A stretch of 64,000 nucleotides of DNA. Origin: Carallia brachiata (taxonomy: Eukaryota; Streptophyta; Magnoliopsida; Malpighiales; Rhizophoraceae). Below, in pieces: positions 35,792-46,852 of this stretch (the stretch's first letter is position 1; the number at the start of each line of letters is the position of its first letter). Below the pieces are notes generated by a model. The model searched no databases and was not told the origin of the DNA. It worked only from the letters and a program-made list of their open reading frames with translations. The translations under genes and the position numbers were made by a program. The stretch lies in NCBI GenBank assembly GCA_021464245.1, contig JADCRB010000040.1, positions 2,119,773-2,183,772 on the forward strand, given 5' to 3'.

Positions 35792-38150
35792 TTGAACTAT
35801 GTGGGTTCACAATGTGATAGGTAATTAAGAATAGGGGGTGGGAATGGAAAGTTTCAGAAGTCATGCACTTCATAGTTAAAATATAAAAAATTTTGTGGAA
35901 GCTGTATCTAACACCTCAGAAGAAATTGATGTGAACAAAATTTTTTTCTCTTACGAACCCAAAAACTTTGCTATCCTTGTCTCCCATCCTAGATATCTGA
36001 GGTTGAGCACCGAGAAAATGACGATTTCAAAACATATACCTCTAAGAATAATATTTCTTTTGCAAGGAAAAATTTAACGGAATCAAGAACTTGACATACT
36101 CATGGATGCAATAATTGATAAACAATATGAAGTAGAAGCATTACAATGACGTTCGATCCCATTATTAAATTAAATCCAATTTTATGCTTATTAATTTTTT
36201 AAAATTTATTTTGCTTCTTGGGCTGTCTCAAAAAGGTGTATTTTAGATATATCGATTATCATACTTATTTATTAAGGTTGTAAATCGCTTATTACTATTT
36301 TCATTTAATTATTCTCAATAATACAGATCTATCACTCGAACTGATCTCTCTCAAATCGATTATAATATTAATAAATTTAAAATTAATACTATACATACGC
36401 AATTAAACGATAGTTAAAAGAAGGTATTACCTATGATCCATTTGTGTCCGGACGCTTTAACTTTATGATAGTCGTTGCTTTAATTATTTCGTCCGCCATT
36501 GCATTGGTCACCAACGCCATTAGGGTATCGGATAATGGCCAGCAATGATCGAGGGTAACAGTTGGCTACTTATTGTTATTGGTGACAGTAACGGGCCAAC
36601 GAAGCTATTTATTCCTTTTTTTTTTTTTTTTATAACTTTTAGTTTTTCTGTAAATTTAGTAATGGCCAAAGCGATATTCCCAACAAGGATTTCTGTTGCA
36701 AGTGATAGCGCGTACTAGCCCAACAAAAATTACGATGTTGGTTGTGGCCTAGTGCCGAGCGCACAGTCTAATATTTTTCCGGAACAATAATTCTTAGTGG
36801 GAATGTTAAAGAATCATCACGTTTTTCCATTTTGATTTGAAAAAAAAAAAAAAAATTAGCTGGCAATGAGGATGGCCAACGACAGCGGTGGCTATCAATA
36901 TGTAATACGAAAATTATACGAGGACGGGAAATTTTGCCGGGAAATAGACGGGAGTGACGTAGCTATTATTTTAAAAGAATAAAAAAAGAGTCAGAATAAA
37001 AAATAACGTGGGAAAGTGACTTGCTTAGAAGCGGAAAACTAGATAGGGAGTCATGGGAAATTAGGCGGCAAAATTTTCCTCCAATGCTGCAATTTTTTGC
37101 CCGCCCATGAAAAGATAACAGGGAAATTCTCTTGGCAAGTGAATTAGGAAAAATTAATTTTTCTATTTTTTTCCTAAACACAAAAATTAGTGATAGGGTA
37201 AGAGTTTTAGGAGAATTGGTGCTATAACTGACATAAAGAAAAATTGGTTCAATTTGATATCCCTCTATGATGGTAAGTCTGTTTAATCATCACAAGATCA
37301 TCTCCAAGTGTGCGGGATGAATAAGCATCAGTCAAGCTGTTGGAAGGAAAGTGCAACGGTCGTGCAGTGGAGGAACCAATTAGGGATGTAAAGGTGTGTA
37401 TACCATTAAGAATCTGGCTGTTTTTAAGACACAAGGAGGCAAGTTTGCTTTTGGTTTTTCTTCTTTTGCTTCAAAATTGCCTTTGATCATTGCTTGAATT
37501 ATAAATATATGACAATGTTGATTTGGAAAAGGGGGTTTGAGAATTTTTTCGTGGGGCCTCAACACGAAGACAATAAACTGATTTTGAAATAGATACTGCC
37601 ACTGCCACTGCACAAAATTATTTTGAGTTAGATTCTATTAAACAATGAATGAATAGTGGAAAATATAATGCAATTTTGTACGCAATTTAGAAAAAAAAAA
37701 TTGATAGAGTTCCTAGAACTCTATAGCTTTAACAGTAGTCATATTATGCTTTTCATCAAAAGTGAGACTAATGGGACAAACTTTTGTTGGGTATGAAAGC
37801 TATATTATAGTGATCTTTGAAAATTGGAGTTTATATTTAAATGAGATAGTATGTTTCAATAGAAAAAATATATATATATATAAATAAATAGTGTCTAGCA
37901 AAGTCAGATTTTACCCAAAAAGATGTTATTTTGGAGAGGCAAAAATGTGAATTGTCAAAAGGCTACACCTTTGGCCGGTAGTTCTCCACTCATGTTACCA
38001 TTTAAAATAATAGTTAATAGAAGACATTTGGATTGTGTGGCCACATTGCAGATTATATAAATGCATCAAGCTTTTAAACATTGAGTTCTACACTTATTGC
38101 TACATATAATTTGGTAATAAAGGGTACAACTAAGGAATGAAATGTTATAA
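35792..38150. other. Right interior of the large insertion, no gene recognised
   Basis: The sequence is of mixed composition, with slightly GC-richer patches at 36430-36960 and 37260-37600. Short frames on the minus strand near 37249-37613 look protein-like in places but match no family I know. Confidence 0.4.
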
Positions 38151-38335
38151 AATAATGTATTTTACCTTTTTTAAAAAAATTTCGTTAGTGAACAGTAATT
38201 TTTAACGGTTTGACTAACGGAATGACTGATTTGGAATAAAATCAAAAGGTTTAAAACTAAAATGAAATCTCAAAAAGGTTTAGGACTTAAATGAAAAAAA
38301 ATCTAAAGGTTTAGGACTTTTTTAATGCATATCCC
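38151..38335. mobile_element. Half copy of the 505-bp MITE, right end of the large insertion
   Basis: Only the right arm is present, from AATAATGTATTTTACC to AATGCATATCCC. With the left-end copy it supplies the inverted termini of the 9.8-kb insert. Confidence 0.8.
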
Positions 38336-38477
38336 TTCGCACCACAAGTTGCCGCGTTTTTGGGAGCTACGGGCAGCTTCTTATCTGACAGTCATGTAGT
38401 CGCTTCCAAGCAATTAATGGATATTCTTAGGGAATGTCGATTCTTTATTTTGAAGGTAATGAAATCACATAAACTCA

Positions 38478-39300
38478 ACTTAGTGGTGACCCGTAATTTG
38501 GGACTGCTATAGTGCACACGCTTGCTAACGTACGTCAAGAGTTTCTTCTTATTCCTCCGTCGGCCTCTTTGTAGGTCTGGCCGTTTGTGCCCCTTTGTGG
38601 ACCTTGTTTTGTTTGTTTTCCGTCGTTTTTGGTTGGTGGAGGGGTTTCTTTGCAATTTGGGGGTGTGGGTTTGGTTATGTCATGGTCATTTTGTTCAACT
38701 GTTGCTTGGTGTTCGTTTGTTGGTTCACTCGGTTCTCTTCTACCTCTCCCGATGGTCGGAATTGGCGGTGTGGGGTGCGGGAGATTGTCTTTTTTGGGTT
38801 CTAGTTAGGGAAGTGTACATGGAATTAGAGGAGTAGCTCCTCCAGTGATTCAGCGGCCTCGACGATCTCTAGGGCTTGGGGGTGGTGATCTAGGGGTAGA
38901 ATGCTTAATCGGCTGAGTGTGTGACCTGTTTTTTTACTACGGTTGGTGTGTGATGGAGAGTCCGTTCGGCGTCTTGTTTTCTACAATAGCTCGGAAGGTG
39001 AAGTATAGCTAGATACAGGCGGAGCTCACATCCTCAGTCGCTAATGCCGGCTTCCCGAGTTTTCCAGGAAGGCTGTGGGGCTGTTTGTGGCAAAGTAGCC
39101 TATGGGCCAGGTTTGGACCAGGTTTGGTCCCGCTGTCGAATCGGCCTTGTGCATTTTCTTCCCTGTTTTGTTTTCCCTATGGGACTATAGGTTCAGTTGG
39201 AGCTGTTTGGGCTGGGTGTATGTATTATATCACTTTTTGGGTCCTGACTATGTATCTTAACTTGCTTTTAATGGACTCGTTTCATTTCTGATCAAAAAAT
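38478..39300 (+). mobile_element. LINE-like retroposon fragment, copy B (longer version)
   Basis: A perfect 16-bp target duplication AAATCACATAAACTCA lies at 38462-38477 and 39301-39316, with a GATCAAAAAAT tail. Relative to copy A it keeps about 311 extra bp (about 38885-39195). The sense-strand frames are unlike reverse transcriptase, so this is probably a 3' untranslated part. Confidence 0.8.
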
Positions 39301-40159
39301 AAATCACATAAACTCATTTTTATTTCCATTGATATCCTCACCGAACCAAACGCCCCCTAGACCGTGAAACAATAAAGAGAGCCATTAGGTAACCATTAGT
39401 TAATGAGCTTCAAAGTAGCTATTATAACGAGACAGCCACAGATAAAAGAAATTTTGGAGGGATCAAATGGTAAACATTTGTTATGCAGCCACCAGAAAGG
39501 CGGAAACTACACAAGTGACAGTCAAAAAGTATTTCCCAACAATAAAACAACCTTAATTATGCTTGGTGGGAAGTTAAAAAATTGATATCAATGTTGCTAA
39601 AAAAAAAAAAAGATATTGAGCTGATGAAGTTTGACCTATTGGTACTTTGGTCTTTAGATTATGTTCAAATCAATTTAATCACGAATGAATTTTAAACTTT
39701 ACACGATTTTCAACAATTTTAACTATTTCTTTGGTCATTAGCATTATTATTGTTTTCAGGTTTTGGATTTTTGTTTTTTTAACAAGGTTTTCCGTTTTTG
39801 AATTTGATTAGGTACTAATATAGTTCTCAGATATGAGAAGTGTGTGTAATTTATTAAAAGAGTAATGTTTTTTGGTTTAATTTAATAAAATTTTTATAAA
39901 ATTACATCGTATTAACACACCTGTTGTACTCACTGTATTACTATCCAAATTTTTCTTTTTATTTTTTTCCCGGTTTTTATACATCAGAATCATTTTCTTT
40001 TAAATTTTTTTCCATTGACGCACCATTAGGGGAAAGCACTCGATTGGTGTAGCGTGACGGTCATGCTGTTATCGTCTCGGGAATCTCCACGCATTAAACA
40101 GTAAAGAATTAAGAATTTAAGGTTTTTTTACTTTTATTAACAAACAATTAACCAAAATG

Positions 40160-41366
40160 TTAGGGTCCGTTTGGAGACGCTGTCAGTTTTTTATTTCTGT
40201 TTTTCATTTTCTGTTTTTTGTTTTTACTGTTTGTTGAATTTTTGTGTTTATTGCTGTCAATTTTTGTTTTTTTTATAAGAATAAAAAAATAGATAGAAAA
40301 AGGATAGTGAGAGAAATGGTAAAAAAAGTATAAATATGAAGAGAAAAAGGGAGCGAGAGAAAGAGAGAGAGAAAGAAAGAGGGTAGAGAGAGAATGAGTA
40401 GAGAGAATGGTAGAGAGAGAAAAAGGAAAGAGAATGAGAGAAGAAAGAGAATGAGTGGAGAGAATGACAGAAAGAGAAAGGGTAGAGAAAGAATGAGTAA
40501 ATAGAATAGTGAGAGAGAAAAATGAGAGAGAGAGGGTAGAGAAAGAATGAGTAGAGAAACTGACAGAGAGAGAAAAGAGAGAGAGAGTATAGAAAGAACG
40601 AGTACAGAGAATGATAAAGAGAGAATGAGTAGAGAGAATGGTAAAATAAGAAAAAAAAAAAGAGAGTCTAGATAGAGAGAGAAAAAGAAGAAAGAGAGAG
40701 TAGAGAGATAATAGTAGAGTAAGAAAAAAGAGAGAGAATATGGGTAGACAGAGAATGGTAGAGAGAAAAAAGAGAGAGAGAGAGGGCAGAGAGAGAACGA
40801 GTAGAGAGAATGGAGAGTAAAAAAGAAGAAAGAATGGTAGAGAGAGAAAATGAGAGAGAGAGAGGGAGCACAGAGAGAATGAAGAGAGAATGGTGAGGGA
40901 GAAAAAGGAGAGAGAGAGAGTGGGTAGAGGGAGAATTGGTAGAAATAATGGTAGAAAGAGAAAAAAGAGAAAGAGGGTAGAGAAAGAATGAGTAGAGAGA
41001 GAAAAGAGAGAGAGAGAGGGTAGAGAGAGAATGGTAGAGATAGAAAAGGAGATAGAGAGTAGAGAGAGAATGGGTAAAGAGAGAAATAGTAGTGAGAGAA
41101 AAAAATATAGAGGGATAGAGAGAGGATGAGTAAAGAGGGTGGATAGAGAGAGAAAAAGTTGTGAGAGAAAGTATAGAAAAAAAAGTGAAAAATAAAATCG
41201 GAAAGTTATTTTTATTGTTTTCCTAATCTGTTTTTTTTCTTTGAAAAACACTTTTAACTTTTCAACAAAAAACAGAAAACAGAATCAATAACAAACATAT
41301 TTCCTGTTTTTTTTGTGAAAAATAAACAAAAAAGAGAAAACTTAAACAACTCCAAACGGCCTCTAA
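40160..41366. mobile_element. Inverted-repeat element carrying a GA-rich minisatellite, copy B only
   Basis: It begins TTAGGGTCCGTTTGGAG and ends CTCCAAACGGCCTCTAA, 15 of 17 bases inverted. Copy A lacks it at about 5562. From 40290 to 41180 the plus strand is almost all A and G, built from variants of GTAGAGAGAGAATGAGTAGA. The ends suit a Harbinger- or hAT-like MITE; no transposase. It lies about 1.1 kb upstream of MSL copy B. Confidence 0.8.
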
Positions 41367-42484
41367 GGAGTTCGATTCTTTTAACATAAATTTTTAAATT
41401 TAAGTCTTATATATATATATATACAAAAAAAGCATCGGAAAAGTCACTATGAAGAATCTGGTAAATATAACTTTTGAATATTGAAATCTCACATTAAAAG
41501 AATTTAAAATTGTTTTCGTTTTTTCAATAATTACACATGACATAATATATAACCAAGTTTTTTTCTTTGAACACTAATACATAACCAAGATATTAGAAAA
41601 TTGTGGTAACATGTTATTTTTTTGGCATTTGATACTATAAATTCGAATTCATTCCTACGTAATTACTATATACTTTATTATTATTATTTTTAAATATGTA
41701 GAACTCATAAAACAAAAACGATACATTTAAATCATTTTTCTCCTTAACTTTTTCGTAAAATAATTATATAATATGATCAAATTAATTTATTATAAATTAT
41801 TATATAATATACTGTATTTTATGTCTCTTTTATTTGTTTATAATAAAAATTTGTGTGTGGAAGACAAGAATTATTTATTTACATTTTTATTCAATCTTTT
41901 TTATAAGATAAATCCACCACTTTGATCATTTAATCCAAATTAATATTTTTATATTTAATTATATTATTAACGAATTTAGAATCAAATATCACGTAACACG
42001 GCTAGCATAAATCCTTTTTATTTAGGAAAGTTAGGTTAATAACTTAATATAGAAGAAGAAAGCGCATCCAATCACTGCGAGCTGGTAGCCGTGTGCCCAC
42101 TCTGATCGCCGTGTTTCTCTCCACAGTACCTTTCTTTTAACCTGGGTCTGTCGCATTGTTTTGACTAACTGAGACTGTGATGGAGATTTGTTTGTTTGTT
42201 GATTGTCTTTAATTAATTAATATTTTTCCATTTCGTTGTTCGCATTTGTTTATTCTTGATATCTGTACTTACAGTTCCACGTAGCCGTTCCGCCGTTTTC
42301 TCGGAAAATCAACATCATCTCCCAAATCCCCATATTTTCTGGCATTTTTTTTTCCAGGCAACCAAACACGTCACATTCCCCCGCTCTTTGCTCCGTTGAT
42401 TAAACGCTAAGAAAAAAAAAACCAAAAATAAAAGAAGAGAGAGAGAGAGAGCCAGAAGAAGCTATACATAATACTGTTTGATAC

Positions 42485-45400
42485 ATGGCCGTTAGTTCTA
42501 GTGACCGGATGGAGGTGGTTCTGAAAGTCGATGACGGCGGCGGTGATGAAGGTGGCGCCGCCACCGGAGCCGGCGGCGGCGGCGGTAAGATTTGGAGAGA
42601 GTCGAGCTACGATTTCTTTGGTGACGCTGCTGTCAAAGAAAGTAAAGAGAAGAAGAAGAACGAAGCAAGTCATAATGGTAGCGACAGTTACAGGTTCGAT
42701 TTTACTCCTATAGCTGACGACAATGCTGATCCGGGTGGCGGTGTATCTCCGTCATCGGCGGCTGCGGCGGCGGCGGAGGACCCGCCGTCGAAGCTGATTG
42801 GTCAGTTCTTACACAAGCAGCAAGCCTCCGGTGAGTTTTGTTTGGACATGGATTTGGAGATGGCTGAGCTTCAAAACGACACCGTCGTCTCTTCTTTCGG
42901 ACAACGGAACTTGGCTCCGGTCACCGAGTCTCCGCCACCGCCCGGGTCGGGTGACTCGGTGAGGAGAAGGCTGCTGCAGTTCAAAGGCTCGCCCAGCAAA
43001 GACAGTGGTACTGATGGTGAGATTTTGAAGGGCAGTCCCCGAAACGACGGGTCGTTTCAGAACAGCCCGGCTTTTAAGAGGAAGACGAGCTTTCCGAAAG
43101 AGAAGAACAGGTCTAGATTAATGGATCCACCACCGCAGCAGCAGCATAAGAGGGGAGATCTCGGGCAGGGTGCCGGTGGGAAGATCCGGGCAGTTGAAGT
43201 CTGGATTCGTGGGAAGTCAGGCATGCTAGGCATAGGCAGTGTAGTTGATGAAGAAGAAGACCCTTTTTTGGAGGAGGATCTGCCTGAAGAGTTAACGAAA
43301 GATAAGCTTGATATATGGACTCTGCTTGAATGGGTGAGTTTGATTGTGATTATTGCTGCTTTAGTATGTAGTCTTGCAATTAAGAGATGGAGAGAAATTT
43401 TGCTATGGAAACTTATGTTGTGGAAATGGGAAGTGCTGGTTTTGGTTTTAATATGTGGAAGGTTAGTGTCTGGATGGGTGATAAGGATTGTTGTGTTCTT
43501 TATTGAAAGGAATTTCCTTTTGCGAAAACGGGTTTTGTATTTTGTTTATGGAGTCAAGAAGGCTGTGCGGAATTGCTTGTGGTTAGGTCTTGTTTTGATT
43601 GCTTGGCATTTTTTGTTTGACAAGAAGGTTGAGAGGGCAACCAACAGCAGGACCCTTAGATATGTCACTAAGGTCTTGGTGTGCTTGGTGGTGGGCACAT
43701 TGTTGTGGCTTGTGAAGACTCTTATAGTTAAGGTGCTTGCTTCCTCTTTCCATGTGAGTACATATTTTGATCGGATTCAAGAGTCATTGTTTCATCAATA
43801 TGTTATCGAAACACTCTCCGGCCCTCCGTTGATTGAAAGAAAAAAGCATGAGGAAGAGGAGCAGAGAACTGCTACAGAGCTGCAAAATTTGCAAAATGCT
43901 GGTCTTACCCTGCCTCCTGGCCTTAAGACAACTACTTGCATGTCACCACAGAGTGCCAAGGCTGTAGGAAGTGGTAGGATGCAGAAGAGTCCTCGAATAG
44001 GTACTCCTAGGCTTTCTGGTGCTTTTGCTAACAAGGGCAATGACGCAGAGGATGGGATAACGATTGATCACTTACAGAAATTGAATCCCAAGAATGTCTC
44101 TGCTTGGAATATGAAGAGGCTTATCAATATAATACGTCGTGGTACTTTGTCCACTCTAGATGAGCAAATACTTGATTCTAGTCACGGTGACGATGAGTAT
44201 TCTACCAAAATTAGAAGTGAAATTGAAGCAAAAGCTGCAGCGAGGAAGATATTCCTAAATGTGGCTAGGGCAGGGTCCAGGTATGTGGCCAGTTCTATGT
44301 CATTAATTGGTTTCAGTTTGTATTGATTGTGCATTTACTCTTTATATCTACTTAAATGTATTTTTATTTACTTCTGTTTGACTCTAGTATGATGTCAGCA
44401 GCTTAAGGTGATGGATCCTTTTTGTTGGTTGTTACAAAGTCTTGACTATTGTGTGAAATGGGTCTTCAAATTTTTGCGGGCATTGTTCTTGAAAACTTGC
44501 ACTCTATTGTCCAATTGTCCAATGGACTTAGCTAAATAGTTCAATGAATGGGTCAATTTTAGTGGTGCTATACAGTGTCTTATCCAATTCTATTTGGAAA
44601 GATGTCCCGAAAATTATCTTTCCGTTTTTGCTGATTTAATTATCAAGGAAAAAAATTGCTGAATATTGGAATATCGTTATTTATTGATTTTTTGATGAGT
44701 GAAAAAACTGGACTCATAGCCACCATAAATAAGCTTCTTGTGGGTTTTATTTTTTAAAAAAATATTCTTCCTTTTATTTTTTAAAGAATTTTATGATAAA
44801 AATCACTGCCCTTGAATTCACCATCTATGCCGCCAAATTGAATTTTATTATGAAATTCTGTTACGACTTATTATTCACAGGTACATCCACTTAGTGGACC
44901 TCATGCGATTCATGCCAGAAGACGAGGCTTTGAAGACAATGAGTCTCTTTGAAGGGGCATCAGAGAGCAAGAAAATTAACAAGTCTTGTTTAAAGAACTG
45001 GGTGGTAAGTTCCATGTGATATGCATTTCCTCCATCTGCAAACCATGATTGTTTCTTTTTTATATTGCATTATTGCTAGAATTTAATTTTGCCCATTCAT
45101 CTTAAGCAGTATGTAGTCCTGCTCCAGTTCCATTTCTTGATTCTAGTAAAAAAGTTAAAAGCCTTCCAACTAAAGGTGGACATCAGCCACTCCATGCACT
45201 AGCGTGAACTAGTGGGCTGCACCCAATTCCCTTCCAAGATCCAACTTTGTTGTGTACCCCAACTTGGAGGTTTTGCCCGCAGGAATATGAAGGTTTTTGT
45301 GCAACACCATTGGTTACTAAACCTTGCATATTGACTTAGTTTCATATTGACAGTGTGGACAAACATTTGACATAATTGTGGATAAGATAATATATAACTA

Positions 45401-46852
45401 TGTTGGCAAAGTGAATGTTAATGCAAGCTTGCATTAGGATGTGAAGGATAATAATCAAAACTATAAAGTGGTTTTTAATAGGCTCAAAATGAACTTTTCA
45501 AGTGTGTAAATATTTACCTTGTCTAATTTCTTTGTGAACTTAATACTGCCGTTTGCTTTAGCTTTTGAGTTTCATTTTTTGTTCATCTCCTTTATGGAAC
45601 CGTGATAATATGCACTTTATCATTTCAGGTTAATGCTTTTAGAGAACGGAGAGCACTTGCTTTCACATTGAATGACACAAAAACTGCAGTGAATAGATTG
45701 CATCGTATGGTGAACATTCTAGTCGGAATAATTATTGGAGTTATTTGGCTTCTTATACTAGGAATTGCCACAAGCAAACTGCTCTTGTTCATAAGTTCTC
45801 AAGTCCTACTTGTGGTGTTCATATTTGGAAACACCTGCAAAACTGTATTTGAATGTATTATCTTCTTGTTTGTCTTCCACCCATTTGATGTAGGCGATCG
45901 TTGTGAAGTTGATGAAGTTCAGGTAGGATAGCTACCCATGATTCCATTTCTTTTTGCATTTATTATCAAAGAAAGTCTTTGCTTTTGCCTGGCATGGACT
46001 TAACCTGCTTTTTTGTAAATTGCAGATGGTAGTTGAAGAAATGAACATCCTGACTACGGTTTTCTTGAGATATGATAACCTAAAAGTAATAATTCCAAAC
46101 AATGTCCTTGCTACAAAAGCCATCAGTAACTATTACCGTAGCCCAGCTATGGGAGATGGAGTTGAATTCCTTATTCATGTAGCTACTCCAGCAGAAAAGA
46201 TTGCCCTCATGAAAGAAAAAATAACTAGGTGAGTCAGATGAAAACTTTTCTTTCTTCCTGCCTCCTTGTATTTTTGATGCTGTGGTTGGTCTGATCATGC
46301 GGTAATCAAATTGCCCAGGAGGCAATTTTAATGGCTTTCTAGAGGAAGGTTAAACCTGGGGCTACTGTCTCAACTGTTTGAAATGACTCGTTGTTTCACT
46401 TCGTTGGTTAGTGAACTGAATGCAAGCGGAGTTTGTATCTAGGAATTATGGAGCTGTAATGAAAAAAAAAGGATACATTTTGATGTTGTTTTTGATTAAA
46501 GAAAAAAGAAACAGTGCAAAAGTGAACACACTCCCAGGTGTCATATATATTTGATTTTGAAAGAAATGTTGGTATCTGTGAAAGGTCTTAATTCAAAGAC
46601 ACTTGTTTTGGTAAGCTTTCTTGGTGTCTGTCGAAGTGGCTTAATATGAGAATATCCGTAAAGGCAGCTGCAGAATTTCTGATAATGTTTTTTATTGGCT
46701 TTTAATTATGAATGTTTGAGATGTTTTGCATTTGCGTATGCAGTTATATTGAGAACAAAAAGGAGCACTGGTGTCCTTCACCCATGATCATACTTAAGGA
46801 TATGGAAGGCCTGAATAGTGTGCGGATAGCATATGGTTGTCACATACAATAA
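42485..46852 (+). CDS. MSL10: MSL10-type channel, copy B, truncated by a frameshift in the last exon
   Basis: Exons are 42485-44280, 44881-45004, 45629-45922, 46026-46228 and from 46744. Splice sites match copy A. In exon 5 the copy A GCAATATGG reads GCATATGG (near 46830), a one-base loss. The frame then gives YGCHIQ and stops at 46850-46852. The predicted protein is about 841 residues instead of about 898. It lacks the last 63 native residues of the cytosolic MscS domain, including the RLPPGWTS end. In exon 1 a two-base deletion (near 43155) and a one-base deletion (near 43213) cancel. They replace about 20 residues of the N-terminal domain. All hydrophobic segments and HPFDVGDRC remain. It is either a young pseudogene or an altered paralogue. 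Confidence 0.88.

Larger units (their letters stand above)
28548..38335. mobile_element. 9.8-kb MULE-like / Pack-MULE-like composite insertion
   Basis: A perfect 10-bp direct repeat TTCGCACCAC flanks the insert (28538-28547 and 38336-38345). Copy A holds this 10-mer once with contiguous flanks (538-547), the pre-insertion state. The insert begins GGGATAT and ends ATATCCC. Its outer 180 bp at each end are inverted copies of one MITE sequence. A target duplication of 9-11 bp with long inverted ends is the hallmark of Mutator-like elements. No transposase was found. The interior holds a complete 505-bp MITE at the left end, another in the middle, an internal duplication, a nested 241-bp element and gene-like fragments. 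Confidence 0.8.

Noticed and set aside
40160..41251. A 363-residue minus-strand frame rich in leucine, serine and phenylalanine, looking like a membrane protein
   Set aside because: It is the translation of the GA-rich minisatellite inside the inverted-repeat element. The repeated LSLSTLFTH pattern comes from the DNA repeat, and there is no homologue in copy A.
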